Source: an uncultured Bacteroidales bacterium
GTDB taxonomy: Bacteria > Bacteroidota > Bacteroidia > Bacteroidales > Bacteroidaceae
Assembly (NCBI GenBank): GCA_902760315.1
Contig: CACWFV010000002.1
Location: 1-64,000 of the forward strand
DNA: 64,000 nt
Direction: 5' to 3'
Shown: positions 37,045 through 46,239 of the stretch, in pieces
Position numbering within the stretch: position 1 is the first letter of the stretch
How the letters are laid out: each line of letters starts with the position of its first letter
Notes under the pieces: generated by a model
Told to the model about the DNA's origin: nothing
The model's database searches: none
Seen by the model: only the letters and a program-made list of their open reading frames with translations
Position numbers and translations under genes: made by a program

Positions 37045-38073
37045 ATGAATAATCAACGGCAGCACCGCATCTCCCTGAAAGACTTGGCTAAAGAGCTGGG
37101 AGTCAGCATCGCTACAGTCAGTCGTGCTTTGCGCAACTCACCAGAGATTGGCGCCGAGATGCAGCAACGTGTCAAAGACCTTGCCAAAAAGTTAAACTAC
37201 AGGCCCAATCCCTTTGCGCAGAGTTTGCGTAAAGAAGCTCCCAAGGTGATTGGCGTCGTCGTGCCCAATTTGGTAACCCACTATTATGCCGCTGTACTCG
37301 ACGGCATAGAGGATGAGGCACACCGTGCAGGTTACAGTATCATCAGTGCCAATAGCCATGAGTGTTTTGAAGATGAATCCCAGGCCATCGACAACTTTAT
37401 CAGCATGCACGTAGAGGGCATTATTGCCTGTCTTGCACAAGGAACAACGGACTATCGCCATTTTGAAGAAATTGCCGAGATGGGCATTCCGCTGGTATTC
37501 TTTGGACGCACCTGTCTGGCCGACAGGTTCTCGTCAGTAACGGCCAATGGTGACGAAGCCGCACAGATGGCTACCCAGCACCTGATAGACACAGGTAGCC
37601 GGCGTATAGCTTTCTTGGGCGGACCCAACCATTTGGATATGGTGCGGCGCCGCAAACATGGCTATCTGGAAGCCTTGCGTGACAATAAACTGCCCATTGA
37701 CCGCGAATTGGTGGTGTGTGACAAGATAGATTACGACATAGCGCTTAGAAATGCTGAGCAATTGCTGTGCCGTCCAGACCGTCCGGATGCCATTTTAGCC
37801 TTTAATGATATCATCACATTTGCTGCGTTTACGGCTATCAAGAACTGTAAGTTACGTATTCCTGACGATGTAGCGCTGATAGGTTTTACCGACGATATCC
37901 ATGCCGCCTATGTCACTCCACGCATGTCAGCTATCGTCGACCAGTCTCACGAGATGGGCGTTACGGCCTGTCAGTTGTTGCTGAAGAATATACAGGGCGA
38001 CAAAAAAGTCTATAAGAAAATCGTGCCACAGCAGTTGGTTATTCGTGACACCTCAGCTAAAGAGATGAAATAA
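37045..38073 (+). CDS. LacI-family transcriptional regulator
   Basis: The 342-residue protein has the N-terminal LacI helix-turn-helix (ISLKDLAKELGVSIATVSRALRNSPEIG, about 9-36) and hinge (LNYRPNPFAQSLRKE), then a periplasmic-binding-protein-like sensor domain (VIGVVVPNLVTHYYAAVLDGIEDEA; GFTDDIHAAYVTPRMSAI). It should bind a sugar or phosphorylated sugar and control the sensor and GH31 gene behind it, as well as itself. The next gene starts 13 nt after its stop. Confidence 0.95.
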   Translation: MNNQRQHRISLKDLAKELGVSIATVSRALRNSPEIGAEMQQRVKDLAKKLNYRPNPFAQSLRKEAPKVIGVVVPNLVTHYYAAVLDGIEDEAHRAGYSIISANSHECFEDESQAIDNFISMHVEGIIACLAQGTTDYRHFEEIAEMGIPLVFFGRTCLADRFSSVTANGDEAAQMATQHLIDTGSRRIAFLGGPNHLDMVRRRKHGYLEALRDNKLPIDRELVVCDKIDYDIALRNAEQLLCRPDRPDAILAFNDIITFAAFTAIKNCKLRIPDDVALIGFTDDIHAAYVTPRMSAIVDQSHEMGVTACQLLLKNIQGDKKVYKKIVPQQLVIRDTSAKEMK

Positions 38074-38086
38074 TATTTGTTGCATC

Positions 38087-41000
38087 ATGAGAAAAGCACT
38101 ATGTACCTTATTCTTTATGGTATTGTTGGCTATAGACTTGGAAGCAGCAATACCCGATATGAAATTTCGCCGTCTTGACAGCCAAGACGGTTTGTCCAAC
38201 TCGCAGGTTAACTGCATCTTTCGTGACTCGCGTGGCAATGTGTGGCTGGGCACGGCTTATGGGTTGAACCGCTACGACGGCTACCGCATCAAGACGTTTT
38301 ATTCGAACAAACGTGACACAACCTCCATGCGCGACAACTATACAGACGAGATTATGGAGGCCTATGACGGCAAACTGTGGTTGAAACAAGGCATGAACTA
38401 CTGCGTTTACGACCCGGTGACGGAATCATTTGAACGCAACATTGGCACTGTGCTCTCTAAATTTGGCATTCCCAATGGTGTGGAGCGTCTCTACATCGAC
38501 TGCAAGCAGCGCTTCTGGGTAAAGGTCTATGAGGATGGTATCTATTGTTACGACCCGAAGACCAAAAAGTTGTCGCACATCAAGCGTGGCTACGAGTTGG
38601 GCCAACTCAACCCCGACTACGGACTTTCGTGTTTCTCCAGCTATGGCGATAAAGTGGTGTTAAGCACTTTCCAGGGCGAAATCATCATGATGAATGGTGA
38701 GAGGGGCGTCATAGAGTGGGAGAGTAAGTGGATTCGCGACCATGGTGGTCCGCGTAACCAGGACTATAAGATTTTTGTAGACCAACAGTATAATCTCTGG
38801 GTCACCTCCGTGGGCAATACCTATGTCTACATTGCCCGTGAGCAGCGCTGGTATCAGTCTTTGTCGGACTTGCTGAAAGCTCGTCACTTTGAGAACGTAC
38901 CCCAAAATCTGCAGATATGGGATGTCAAGGCAGACCGTCGTGGCTGGCTATGGGTGGCCACTGACCACGACGGCTTGTTTGTTATCAATCTGAAAAAACG
39001 CGAGTATCGGCAATTCCTGAGCAACAAGTACGACCAGACTACACTTTCTGACAATACACCCAAACACATTTACGTAGACCGTTCGGGCAGTGTGTGGATA
39101 GGTACCTACAAGAACGGTGTCAACCAGTACGTAGAGGGTGTGGCCAGTTTGAAGAGTGTCGAGTTGGGCGACATTAATACCGTCTGTGAAGACCGCTATG
39201 GCAACTACTGGTTAGGTACTAATGACCAAGGTATACTGGTCTATGACCCAAAGGTTGGCCAAGTAGTCCATCAGTTTACCACTCAGAACAGCGCCCTGAG
39301 TTCTAATATCATGGTGGGTTCCTGTTATGCCAGCGACGGTAGCATCTGGTTTGGCTCATACAATGGCGGACTGGTGCGCTGCATTCCTTCGACATCCGAC
39401 GCTACTGATGCTACCATCGTCAATTATCGTTCTGAGCAAGGCACCGGTTTGGCCATCAATAATGTGTGGAGTGTCACGGAAGACCGCTGGCACCGCATCT
39501 GGTTGGCTACGCTGGGTGGCGGCATACAGATGCTTGACTTGAAGACCGGCAGGTTCCGCACATGGAATACTAACAATACGAAACTCCCCAGCAACTATTT
39601 GACGTCTGTCTGGTGGATGAAGAAAGGTTGGCTGATGGTAGGCTCCAGTTGGTATTACTGCCTTGTCAATCCCGTCACGGGCAAACTTATCAATCGTGAC
39701 ATTCCTGATGACCCTAATGTGGCGTCAAATACTGCCACTACCGTCTGTGCCGTGGAAGATAGTCGCGGACTCATATGGCAGGGGTCTACCTCAGGAGCTG
39801 CCGTCCATGACCCACAGACAAAACGTGTCTACCTGTTAGACATGACCAAAGGACTGATGGGCTCCAGTGTGTGCTCTATCGTGGAAGACCAGAGCCATGC
39901 CATGTGGGTAGTCACTGATCATGGCGTCTCGAAGGTCATCCTTGAACGGCAGCCTGACTGCACCTGGCAGTTTACTGTGCGCAGCTACACCAGCAGCGAC
40001 GGTTTGCAGCGCGGCACCTATAACCAGCGCTCAGCCCATCTGACGCGTAGTGGCATTTTGCTTGTCGGTGGTCAGGGCGGTTTAGATATCATTAATACCA
40101 AGAGTCTCTCCGGTGTGCGTAGCAAGGAGCATCCGATATTCAGCGGTCTGCAGCTGTTTGATGTTGACGTGCCTGTCGGCAAGGAGATTAATGGCCGCGT
40201 TATTCTTGATGAGGCACTCAATATTTGTCGTGACATCACGTTGCGATTCAGTGATCAGTTTACCATCCAACTGGGCAGCGATGCCGGCACTGTCAACAAC
40301 TCCAAGCGCTTTGTTTACAAGTTGGAGGGCTTTAACGATAACTGGGTGAAGACGTCCGAACTGAATCCGAACATCACCTATAACTCGCTGCGTGCGGGGT
40401 CTTACACCTTGTATGTCAGGATGCTCAACGACGACGGAACCATTGGCGAGGAAGAGGCTTCCATGGACATCACTATCATTCCTCCTCTTTGGCGTAAGCG
40501 GTGGGCCATCCTTCTGTATATGTTGGTCATTGCCTGCTTAGCGCTCTTGTGGCGTCGATGGTACATGAAACGCCAGAACCGACGCATGGAGACGGAGTCT
40601 GTACGCCGTGAGCTGGAGAAACGCCAGTGGATGAACGAGGTGCGCATGAAGATGAAGAAAGAACGCGACGAGCAACTCGCTGCTACTACTGACGCCCATA
40701 CCGGCAGTGGAACGCCAGCTGAGGACCCCTTGCAGCTGGTGGCCCACCGTCATGTCAGCGACATCGTGAGCTATCTGCGACGCTTCTGCGATGACTACAT
40801 TTCTCCTGATACTGATAAGTCGGTGAAGGTAAACTTCGTGTCGCCCCTGCCCACACTGGACGCTGAGTATGACGGTGACCTGTTGGCTGAAGGCTTGCGG
40901 ATATTGTTCAACAACTCGGTGCTCTTTGCCCACGAGAATTGCCTGATCAGCTTGGGCGTGGTACGCCAGCAGGACGGCCATGTGCAGATTCAGGTGGCCG

Positions 41001-41212
41001 ACAACGGCATCGGCATCAAGGACGAGTACAAGGAGCACGCCTTCGACCCGATGGAAGACGGAGAGGGCATCGGACTGGACCGCGTGAAGGCTATCGTGGA
41101 TGCACATGAGGGTACTATCCGTATCGAGGATAACCCCGGTGGCGGCACCATCTTCATCATCACACTGCCGCCTGCGGAGGAGATAGAGGATGCCGTACTG
41201 TTAGATGACTGA
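38087..41212 (+). CDS. HTCS-like propeller sensor lacking phosphoacceptor and output domains
   Basis: After a signal peptide (MRKALCTLFFMVLLAIDLEA) come many two-component-regulator propeller repeats (GLSNSQVNCIFRDSRGNVWLGTAYGLNRYDG and later copies), a Y_Y_Y domain (GSYTLYVRMLNDDG) and one membrane helix at about 805-823. That is the periplasmic half of the hybrid two-component systems that sense glycans. The cytoplasmic part is short and odd: no HisKA motif of the NISHEFRTPL type is present, and after a coiled region comes only an ATPase-like domain (VADNGIGIKDEY...GEGIGLDRVKAIVDAHEG, near 970). There is no receiver and no AraC-type DNA-binding domain. How it signals is unclear; it may work through another protein. 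Confidence 0.85.
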   Translation: MRKALCTLFFMVLLAIDLEAAIPDMKFRRLDSQDGLSNSQVNCIFRDSRGNVWLGTAYGLNRYDGYRIKTFYSNKRDTTSMRDNYTDEIMEAYDGKLWLKQGMNYCVYDPVTESFERNIGTVLSKFGIPNGVERLYIDCKQRFWVKVYEDGIYCYDPKTKKLSHIKRGYELGQLNPDYGLSCFSSYGDKVVLSTFQGEIIMMNGERGVIEWESKWIRDHGGPRNQDYKIFVDQQYNLWVTSVGNTYVYIAREQRWYQSLSDLLKARHFENVPQNLQIWDVKADRRGWLWVATDHDGLFVINLKKREYRQFLSNKYDQTTLSDNTPKHIYVDRSGSVWIGTYKNGVNQYVEGVASLKSVELGDINTVCEDRYGNYWLGTNDQGILVYDPKVGQVVHQFTTQNSALSSNIMVGSCYASDGSIWFGSYNGGLVRCIPSTSDATDATIVNYRSEQGTGLAINNVWSVTEDRWHRIWLATLGGGIQMLDLKTGRFRTWNTNNTKLPSNYLTSVWWMKKGWLMVGSSWYYCLVNPVTGKLINRDIPDDPNVASNTATTVCAVEDSRGLIWQGSTSGAAVHDPQTKRVYLLDMTKGLMGSSVCSIVEDQSHAMWVVTDHGVSKVILERQPDCTWQFTVRSYTSSDGLQRGTYNQRSAHLTRSGILLVGGQGGLDIINTKSLSGVRSKEHPIFSGLQLFDVDVPVGKEINGRVILDEALNICRDITLRFSDQFTIQLGSDAGTVNNSKRFVYKLEGFNDNWVKTSELNPNITYNSLRAGSYTLYVRMLNDDGTIGEEEASMDITIIPPLWRKRWAILLYMLVIACLALLWRRWYMKRQNRRMETESVRRELEKRQWMNEVRMKMKKERDEQLAATTDAHTGSGTPAEDPLQLVAHRHVSDIVSYLRRFCDDYISPDTDKSVKVNFVSPLPTLDAEYDGDLLAEGLRILFNNSVLFAHENCLISLGVVRQQDGHVQIQVADNGIGIKDEYKEHAFDPMEDGEGIGLDRVKAIVDAHEGTIRIEDNPGGGTIFIITLPPAEEIEDAVLLDD

Positions 41213-41240
41213 CAATAACCAAAACAAACATACAAGACGC

Positions 41241-44177
41241 ATGAAACATTTGAGAGCAATGACAGCGGGAGTGCTGTCAATGGTAGCATCGCTGATGATG
41301 GCTGCCGACTATACCGTGAACGGTCAGTATATCACTATTCCAGTTGGTCAGCCACAGGCTGATGGCGCCAAGGTGGTTCGCCTGCAAGTGGTGACGGACA
41401 ATATTATCCGTGTACAGGCTACGTCGGAGGCAGAACTGCCTGTGAAACAGAGCCTCATTATCGTCAAGCAGACTGCCAAGCCAAAGTTCGAGGTGACTGA
41501 CGGCGAGCTGCTGCGCGTCAAGGCTGCAAATATCGAGGCGCGTGTCGACAAGCAGACTGGCCGCGTCATGTTCTACGACGCTGCTGGCAAACTCATCATC
41601 CGTGAGGCTGAGCAGGGCAAGAGTTTCAAGTCTTTCCGCGTGCCTGATCGCGAGATAGGAGTCGATGTAGCCAGAGTTTCAGAGTCTCAGCGTAACGGAC
41701 TGTCTTGGCACCTCAGGTTTGACGGCAATCCGGGCCACCTCTACGGATTGGGTCAGCACCAGTCGGAAGAGTTGGACATGTATGATAAGAACGAGGACCT
41801 TTTCCAGTATAACACAAAGGTCAGCGTACCCTTTGTGCTATCTTCTAAGAACTATGGTGTCTTGTGGGATGCTTATTCTTACGGACGCTTCGGTAATCCT
41901 GACGACTACCAACAGCTGAATCGCATCTTCAAACTTTATGATAAGAAAGGTGCGGAAGGCCACCTGACTGGTACCTATACCGACAAGGACGGTAAGACAC
42001 TGGTGCGCCAAGAGGACTCGCTCTATTACGAGTTCGACACGCCGGAGAAGTCTTTGCTGGCACAGCAGACGGAACCTGGCGGCATCAAGAATCTCCCCAA
42101 GGGCTTTGTGCTCAACGGCGCACAGGTGGTCTACGAGGGATTTATCGAACCCAACGTGACCTCTCGCTTCAACTTCATCCTCTACTATGCCGGTTATGTC
42201 AAGGTGTATATCGGTGGCGAGGAGGTGGTGCCCGAACGTTGGCGCACGGCATGGAACCCCAATGCATATAAATTCCAGAAACAACTGGTGCGTGGCCGTC
42301 GCTACCAGTTGCGCGTTGAGTGGAAACCCGACGGCTGGGTCAGCTACTGCGGACTGCGAGCCTCTGTGCACAGCCGCCAGCAAAACCGGTTGAGCATCTG
42401 GACCGAGATGGCACGTGACATGGACTATTACTTCATTGCCGGCCGCAATGCTGACGAAATCATCTCCGGCTATCGCACGCTGACGGGCAAGGCACCCGTC
42501 TATCCCAAGTGGGCGCTGGGCTTCTGGCAGAGTCGTGAGCGCTACAAGACGAGTGCCGAGATTGAGGAAACACTCAGCGAGTTCCGCCGCCGTCAGATAC
42601 CCGTCGACAACATCGTCCAGGACTGGAACTACTGGCCTGAGGACCAGTGGGGCTCCCATCAGTTCGAGTCGTCGCGCTTCCCCAATCCGCAGGCCATGCT
42701 CGACAGCATTCACCAGATGGGTGGCCGCTTCATGATTTCGGTTTGGCCTAAGTTCTATTGTAACACCGATAACTACAAAGAACTGGACAAGAACGGCTGG
42801 ATGTACCACCAGGCTGTTACCGACGATATCCACGACTGGGTAGGTCCTGGCTATGTGGGCTCTTTCTATGACGCTTATAGTGCCGGAGCGCGCAAAATGT
42901 TCTGGCGACAGATGAACGACAACCTCTATGCTAAATATAAATATGGTATTGACGCGTGGTGGATGGATGCCTCTGAGCCTAACGTCCGCGACTGCACACC
43001 CATGTGGTATCGCAAGGCACTCTGCGGACCCACGGCGCTGGGTACCGCTACCGAGTATTTCAATGCTTATAGCATCGTTAATGCCGACGCCATCTATAAC
43101 GGACAGCGCTCCGTTAATCCCAACCAGCGTGTGTTTCTGCTGACGCGCAGCGGTTTTGCCGGCGAGCAGCGCTACAGCACAGCAACATGGAGCGGCGACA
43201 TTGGTACGCGCTGGGAGGACATGCGCGCCCAGATGACGGCAGGCCTCAACTACTCCATGTCAGGACTGCCCTTCTGGGGCATGGATCAGGGTGGATTCTG
43301 TGTTGAGAACCGTTATGTTGAGGCTCAGCAATTCTTCGACCGTACTGGTCAGGAGAATGAGGACCTCCGTGAGTGGCGCGAGTTGCAGGCCCGCTGGAGC
43401 CAGTTTGGTGCCTTCATTCCGCTGTTCCGCGTTCATGGCCAGTGGCCGTTGCGCGAAATCTGGAATATCGCTCCCGACACCCATCCAGCCTACCAGTCGT
43501 TTGTCTATTACGACAAGTTGCGCTATCGTCTGATGCCCTACCTGTATTCTATGGCCGGCTGGGTACACACCAAGGATTATACCATGCTGCGTGGACTGGT
43601 GATGGACTTCAATGGCGATGGCAACATCTATGACATCAAAGACCAGTGGATGTTCGGTCCGGCGCTGATGGCCTGTCCCGTGGGCTATTATAAGGCTCGC
43701 AACCGCTCTGTCTACTTCCCCAAGCAGTCGGGCTGGTACGACCTCTACACAGGTGAGCACATCATGGGTGGTCAGCGGCTCGTTGTCGCTGCTCCTTACG
43801 AGCGCATCCCTGTCTATGTCCGTGAGGGCAGCATCATTCCCTATGGTCCTGAGATGCAGTATAGCGACGAGCGCCCGGCAGCCGACATCACGCTCTATGT
43901 CTATGCCGGACGTGATGGCGAGTTCGAACTCTATGAGGACGAGGGTACCAACTATAACTACGAGAAGGGCAAATGTGCTACCATTCAACTGAGTTACGAC
44001 GATGCTGCCAAGACATTGACTATCGGGCCGCGCCAGGGCTCTTTCAACGGCATGCTCAAGGAGCGCCGCTTCCGTGTGGTGTATGTCACGCCCGACCAGC
44101 CCCGCGTTCTTGACTTCGAGCCACAGGACGTGCCGGTGGTCAACTACAAGGGTACTGAGGTGGTGGTACGCCTCTAA
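41241..44177 (+). CDS. Secreted GH31 alpha-glycosidase with PA14 domain
   Basis: The ATG at 41241 gives a signal peptide (MKHLRAMTAGVLSMVASLMMAA) and 978 residues; an upstream in-frame ATG at 41205 overlaps the sensor gene. The N-terminal GH31 sandwich is followed by a PA14-type insert at about 280-378 (LNGAQVVYEGFIEPNVTSRF...), then the (beta/alpha)8 barrel with nucleophile D576 in DAWWMDASEPN. PA14 inserts are known in xyloglucan-active alpha-xylosidases of this family, so alpha-xylosidase is a good guess, but alpha-glucosidase is possible. It is third in the lacI-sensor-GH31 operon. Confidence 0.9.
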   Translation: MKHLRAMTAGVLSMVASLMMAADYTVNGQYITIPVGQPQADGAKVVRLQVVTDNIIRVQATSEAELPVKQSLIIVKQTAKPKFEVTDGELLRVKAANIEARVDKQTGRVMFYDAAGKLIIREAEQGKSFKSFRVPDREIGVDVARVSESQRNGLSWHLRFDGNPGHLYGLGQHQSEELDMYDKNEDLFQYNTKVSVPFVLSSKNYGVLWDAYSYGRFGNPDDYQQLNRIFKLYDKKGAEGHLTGTYTDKDGKTLVRQEDSLYYEFDTPEKSLLAQQTEPGGIKNLPKGFVLNGAQVVYEGFIEPNVTSRFNFILYYAGYVKVYIGGEEVVPERWRTAWNPNAYKFQKQLVRGRRYQLRVEWKPDGWVSYCGLRASVHSRQQNRLSIWTEMARDMDYYFIAGRNADEIISGYRTLTGKAPVYPKWALGFWQSRERYKTSAEIEETLSEFRRRQIPVDNIVQDWNYWPEDQWGSHQFESSRFPNPQAMLDSIHQMGGRFMISVWPKFYCNTDNYKELDKNGWMYHQAVTDDIHDWVGPGYVGSFYDAYSAGARKMFWRQMNDNLYAKYKYGIDAWWMDASEPNVRDCTPMWYRKALCGPTALGTATEYFNAYSIVNADAIYNGQRSVNPNQRVFLLTRSGFAGEQRYSTATWSGDIGTRWEDMRAQMTAGLNYSMSGLPFWGMDQGGFCVENRYVEAQQFFDRTGQENEDLREWRELQARWSQFGAFIPLFRVHGQWPLREIWNIAPDTHPAYQSFVYYDKLRYRLMPYLYSMAGWVHTKDYTMLRGLVMDFNGDGNIYDIKDQWMFGPALMACPVGYYKARNRSVYFPKQSGWYDLYTGEHIMGGQRLVVAAPYERIPVYVREGSIIPYGPEMQYSDERPAADITLYVYAGRDGEFELYEDEGTNYNYEKGKCATIQLSYDDAAKTLTIGPRQGSFNGMLKERRFRVVYVTPDQPRVLDFEPQDVPVVNYKGTEVVVRL

Positions 44178-44239
44178 CTTTACTCAATAATCGAGTCTGA
44201 GCGCAGTAAGGCTATTGGCTGACTATCAAGTAGATAGAT

Positions 44240-44284
44240 GTCTGACAAAGAGCCTGACAATGAAATGTCAGAGAAATGTCAGAC
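44240..44284 (+). terminator. Stem-loop after the GH31 gene
   Basis: Outer arms GTCTGACA (44240-44247) and TGTCAGAC (44277-44284) enclose inner arms CTGACA (44254-44259) and TGTCAG (44266-44271). A T-rich tract (ttcttttt) follows. Confidence 0.65.
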
Positions 44285-44342
44285 TTCTTTTTCGGTCTGT
44301 CAGTTGATTGTTGCTACCTTTGCAAAACAAAATTTGCGAAGT

Positions 44343-44456
44343 ATGATGCAACAAACAACGTTTTCAAGAGTCAACACCTGCGTGGCATGGCTGATGTTTG
44401 CCATCGCAGCCGTAGTGTATGGACTGACCGTTGAGCCTACAGCCAGCCTGTGGGGC
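44343..44456 (+). pseudogene. 5' fragment of a DUF2723 (TMEM260-like) membrane protein gene
   Basis: The frame reads MMQQTTFSRVNTCVAWLMF then AIAAVVYGLTVEPTASLWG, the conserved start of the DUF2723 family (normally ending ...EPTASLWDCGEF). At about 44450-44456 it breaks abruptly into the end of an unrelated FtsX-type permease in another frame. A TACCTTTG element (44315-44322) upstream is probably its old promoter. Only about 38 codons remain. Confidence 0.7.
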
Positions 44457-44773
44457 TGTCGTTCTTCTTCATCCGCCAGTGCAAGAAGGAGATAGCCATC
44501 CGCAAGGTGATGGGATCGACGTCGGGCGAGGTGCTGCTGCTGATGCTCCGCACGTTTTCCGTTCCCATGCTGGTGGCGTTCGTCATCGCCGTGCCTGTCT
44601 CCTATTATAACATGAGCGACTGGCTCTCGAACTTCTCCTATCGCATCGCGCTCAGCCCCTGGATATTCGCTGTTGCCGGCTCGGCATGCCTCATCATCTT
44701 CCTGCTCACCGTCATCATCCAGAGTTGGCGCACTGCTTCCGAGAATCCCGTGAACAACATCAAGACGGAGTAG
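44450..44773 (+). pseudogene. 3' fragment of an FtsX/MacB-type permease gene
   Basis: These 107 codons match the C-terminal end of the FtsX permeases found downstream: GLSFFFIRQCKKEIAIRKVMGST, two membrane segments and the ending QSWRTASENPVNNIKTE (compare QSWKNANENPINSIKTE at 48627). There is no valid start; the frame begins at the junction with the DUF2723 fragment. It is followed by the same hairpin-promoter arrangement as the intact permease ending at 48627. Confidence 0.85.
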
Positions 44774-44780
44774 CCCCATC

Positions 44781-44816
44781 GGGCGAAATCTACCTGCGCA
44801 TGGATAGATTTCGTCC
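44781..44816 (+). terminator. Hairpin after the FtsX remnant
   Basis: GGGCGAAATCTA (44781-44792) pairs with 44805-44816 with one wobble. A homologous hairpin follows the FtsX gene at 48627, at the same distance from the next promoter. Confidence 0.7.
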
Positions 44817-44822
44817 GAAATA

Positions 44823-44854
44823 TTTGGTGGTTTGACGGAAAAGTAGTACCTTTG
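44823..44854 (+). promoter_or_regulatory. Promoter of the AAA ATPase gene
   Basis: TTTG (44823-44826), a 20-nt spacer and TACCTTTG (44847-44854). The -7 element starts 31 nt after the preceding hairpin, exactly as at 48701. Confidence 0.7.
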
Positions 44855-44891
44855 GCCAAATTTTAAGTCCAACTTTAAATTTGTCCACTGT

Positions 44892-46079
44892 GTGAGTAAG
44901 ATATTAATAAACAGAACGTTAGCATCGTCGTTTTCTGATGTATTTAGCGTTTTGCCCGTCATTACGCTGACAGGACCGCGCCAATCGGGCAAGACAACGC
45001 TGTGCCGTGAGCTGTTCCCAGACCTCCCATACGTCAGTCTGGAGGACTCCGATACACTGGCCGAGGTTCAGGCTGACCCTAAAGCATTCTTCAACCACCA
45101 TCCTAAAGGAGTTATCATCGACGAGGCACACCATTTCCCCAGCGTTTTCTCGTATATTCAGGTCATTGTAGATGAGGACCGTTTCCAGGGTACCGACCAG
45201 CATCACTATATTGTGACTGGCAGCAGCAATTTCGCCATGATGGAGAAAATTACGCAATCGATGGCCGGGCGTACTGCCGTCTATTCGCTCCTTCCACTTA
45301 GTACGGCTGAGATTATGTCATATCAACCAGAGGCTAGCACGTCAAAGATGCTGCTCTATGGTGGTTTTCCCGCTGTCTGGACGGTAGACAACGAACAGCT
45401 TCGCCAGCAACTGTTGAGCAACTATTATACTACTTATATAGAGCGCGATGTGCGTACACTCATCAACGTGAAAGACCTGCAGGCATTCCAGACATTCATC
45501 CGCCTGTGTGCTAGCCGTGTAGGACAGGAGTTCAACGCGTCGGCTGTGTCAAATGAGGTTGGTGTCAGTGTACCAACCATTAAACATTGGCTCAGCATCC
45601 TTGCTGCTTCCTATGTGGTCTATCTGCTGCACCCATACTATACCAACATCGGCAAGCGGCTGACGAAGACGCCCAAACTCTATTTCTACGACACAGGACT
45701 GGCTGCTTTCCTTTTAGGCATCAGTACGGAGCAGCAGATGGATGTCCATCCGCTGCGAGGTGCGCTGTTCGAGAACATGGTGATCAACGACATGATGAAG
45801 CTCGACCTGAACCGAGGCAACAATATGCAGCAACTGTTCTTCTATCGCGACAAAAGCCAGCGAGAGGTGGACGTGCTGCGCATTCTGCCACCCAATTTGG
45901 TGGAGGCATACGAGATCAAGTCCGCTCAGACGTGGAATGCAGACTTCTTTGCCAACCTCAACTACCTGCGACCTCTGCTGAAGGAGCGACTGCTAAAAAC
46001 GACGGTTGTTTACGATGGCACGCAGGAGAGTCCCCAGACGGATAATGGCATCATTAACTTCCGTCACCTTCAGTGGTAG
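44892..46079 (+). CDS. AAA ATPase with DUF4143 domain
   Basis: The 395-residue protein probably starts at a GTG (MSKILINRTLASSFSDVF) because the P-loop lies only 28 residues in and no ATG is available. It has Walker A GPRQSGKTTL (28-37), Walker B VIIDEAHHF near 79, the VTGSSNFAMM sensor, and the C-terminal DUF4143 nuclease-like region (FENMVINDMMKLDLNRG; FYRDKSQREVDVL; YEIKSAQTW). Such ATPases are very common in Bacteroidota genomes and of unknown purpose. It is embedded among FtsX-type genes with its own promoter, so it looks like independent cargo. Confidence 0.92.
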   Translation: MSKILINRTLASSFSDVFSVLPVITLTGPRQSGKTTLCRELFPDLPYVSLEDSDTLAEVQADPKAFFNHHPKGVIIDEAHHFPSVFSYIQVIVDEDRFQGTDQHHYIVTGSSNFAMMEKITQSMAGRTAVYSLLPLSTAEIMSYQPEASTSKMLLYGGFPAVWTVDNEQLRQQLLSNYYTTYIERDVRTLINVKDLQAFQTFIRLCASRVGQEFNASAVSNEVGVSVPTIKHWLSILAASYVVYLLHPYYTNIGKRLTKTPKLYFYDTGLAAFLLGISTEQQMDVHPLRGALFENMVINDMMKLDLNRGNNMQQLFFYRDKSQREVDVLRILPPNLVEAYEIKSAQTWNADFFANLNYLRPLLKERLLKTTVVYDGTQESPQTDNGIINFRHLQW

Positions 46080-46090
46080 CCCTACCGACT

Positions 46091-46128
46091 GTCTAAAAAT
46101 CATACGCTCTACTGTCTAATTTTTAGAC
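46091..46128 (+). promoter_or_regulatory. Tandem GTCTAA operators, copy A
   Basis: Site 1 GTCTAAAAATCATAC (46091-46105) and the perfect palindromic site 2 GTCTAATTTTTAGAC (46114-46128) start 23 nt apart. Site 2 starts 65 nt before the -7 element of the FtsX promoter. The same arrangement recurs at 49417 and 54242. Confidence 0.85.
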
Positions 46129-46137
46129 AATCTGCTT

Positions 46138-46186
46138 CCGCCAGGGCCGAAAACCTTGGCGGATTCGTTTTATTGCCGTACTTTTG
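46138..46186 (+). promoter_or_regulatory. Promoter of FtsX permease 1 with overlapping hairpin
   Basis: TTG (46156-46158), a 20-nt spacer and TACTTTTG (46179-46186). The -33 element lies in the right arm of an inverted repeat CCGCCAGG/CCTTGGCGG (46138-46162), conserved in copy B at 49465-49487. Confidence 0.7.
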
Positions 46187-46190
46187 CAGC

Positions 46191-46237
46191 GTAAATCGTA
46201 AATAAATAGTAAATCGTAAATCGTCAAATCGTAAATG
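46191..46237. repeat. GTAAATCGTAAAT leader repeat
   Basis: A/T-rich repeats of the form GTAAATCGTAAATA fill the leader directly before the FtsX start; the same motif precedes the ABC ATPase (51966-52010) and the HlyD gene (55673-55700). Confidence 0.6.
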
Positions 46238-46239
46238 AT

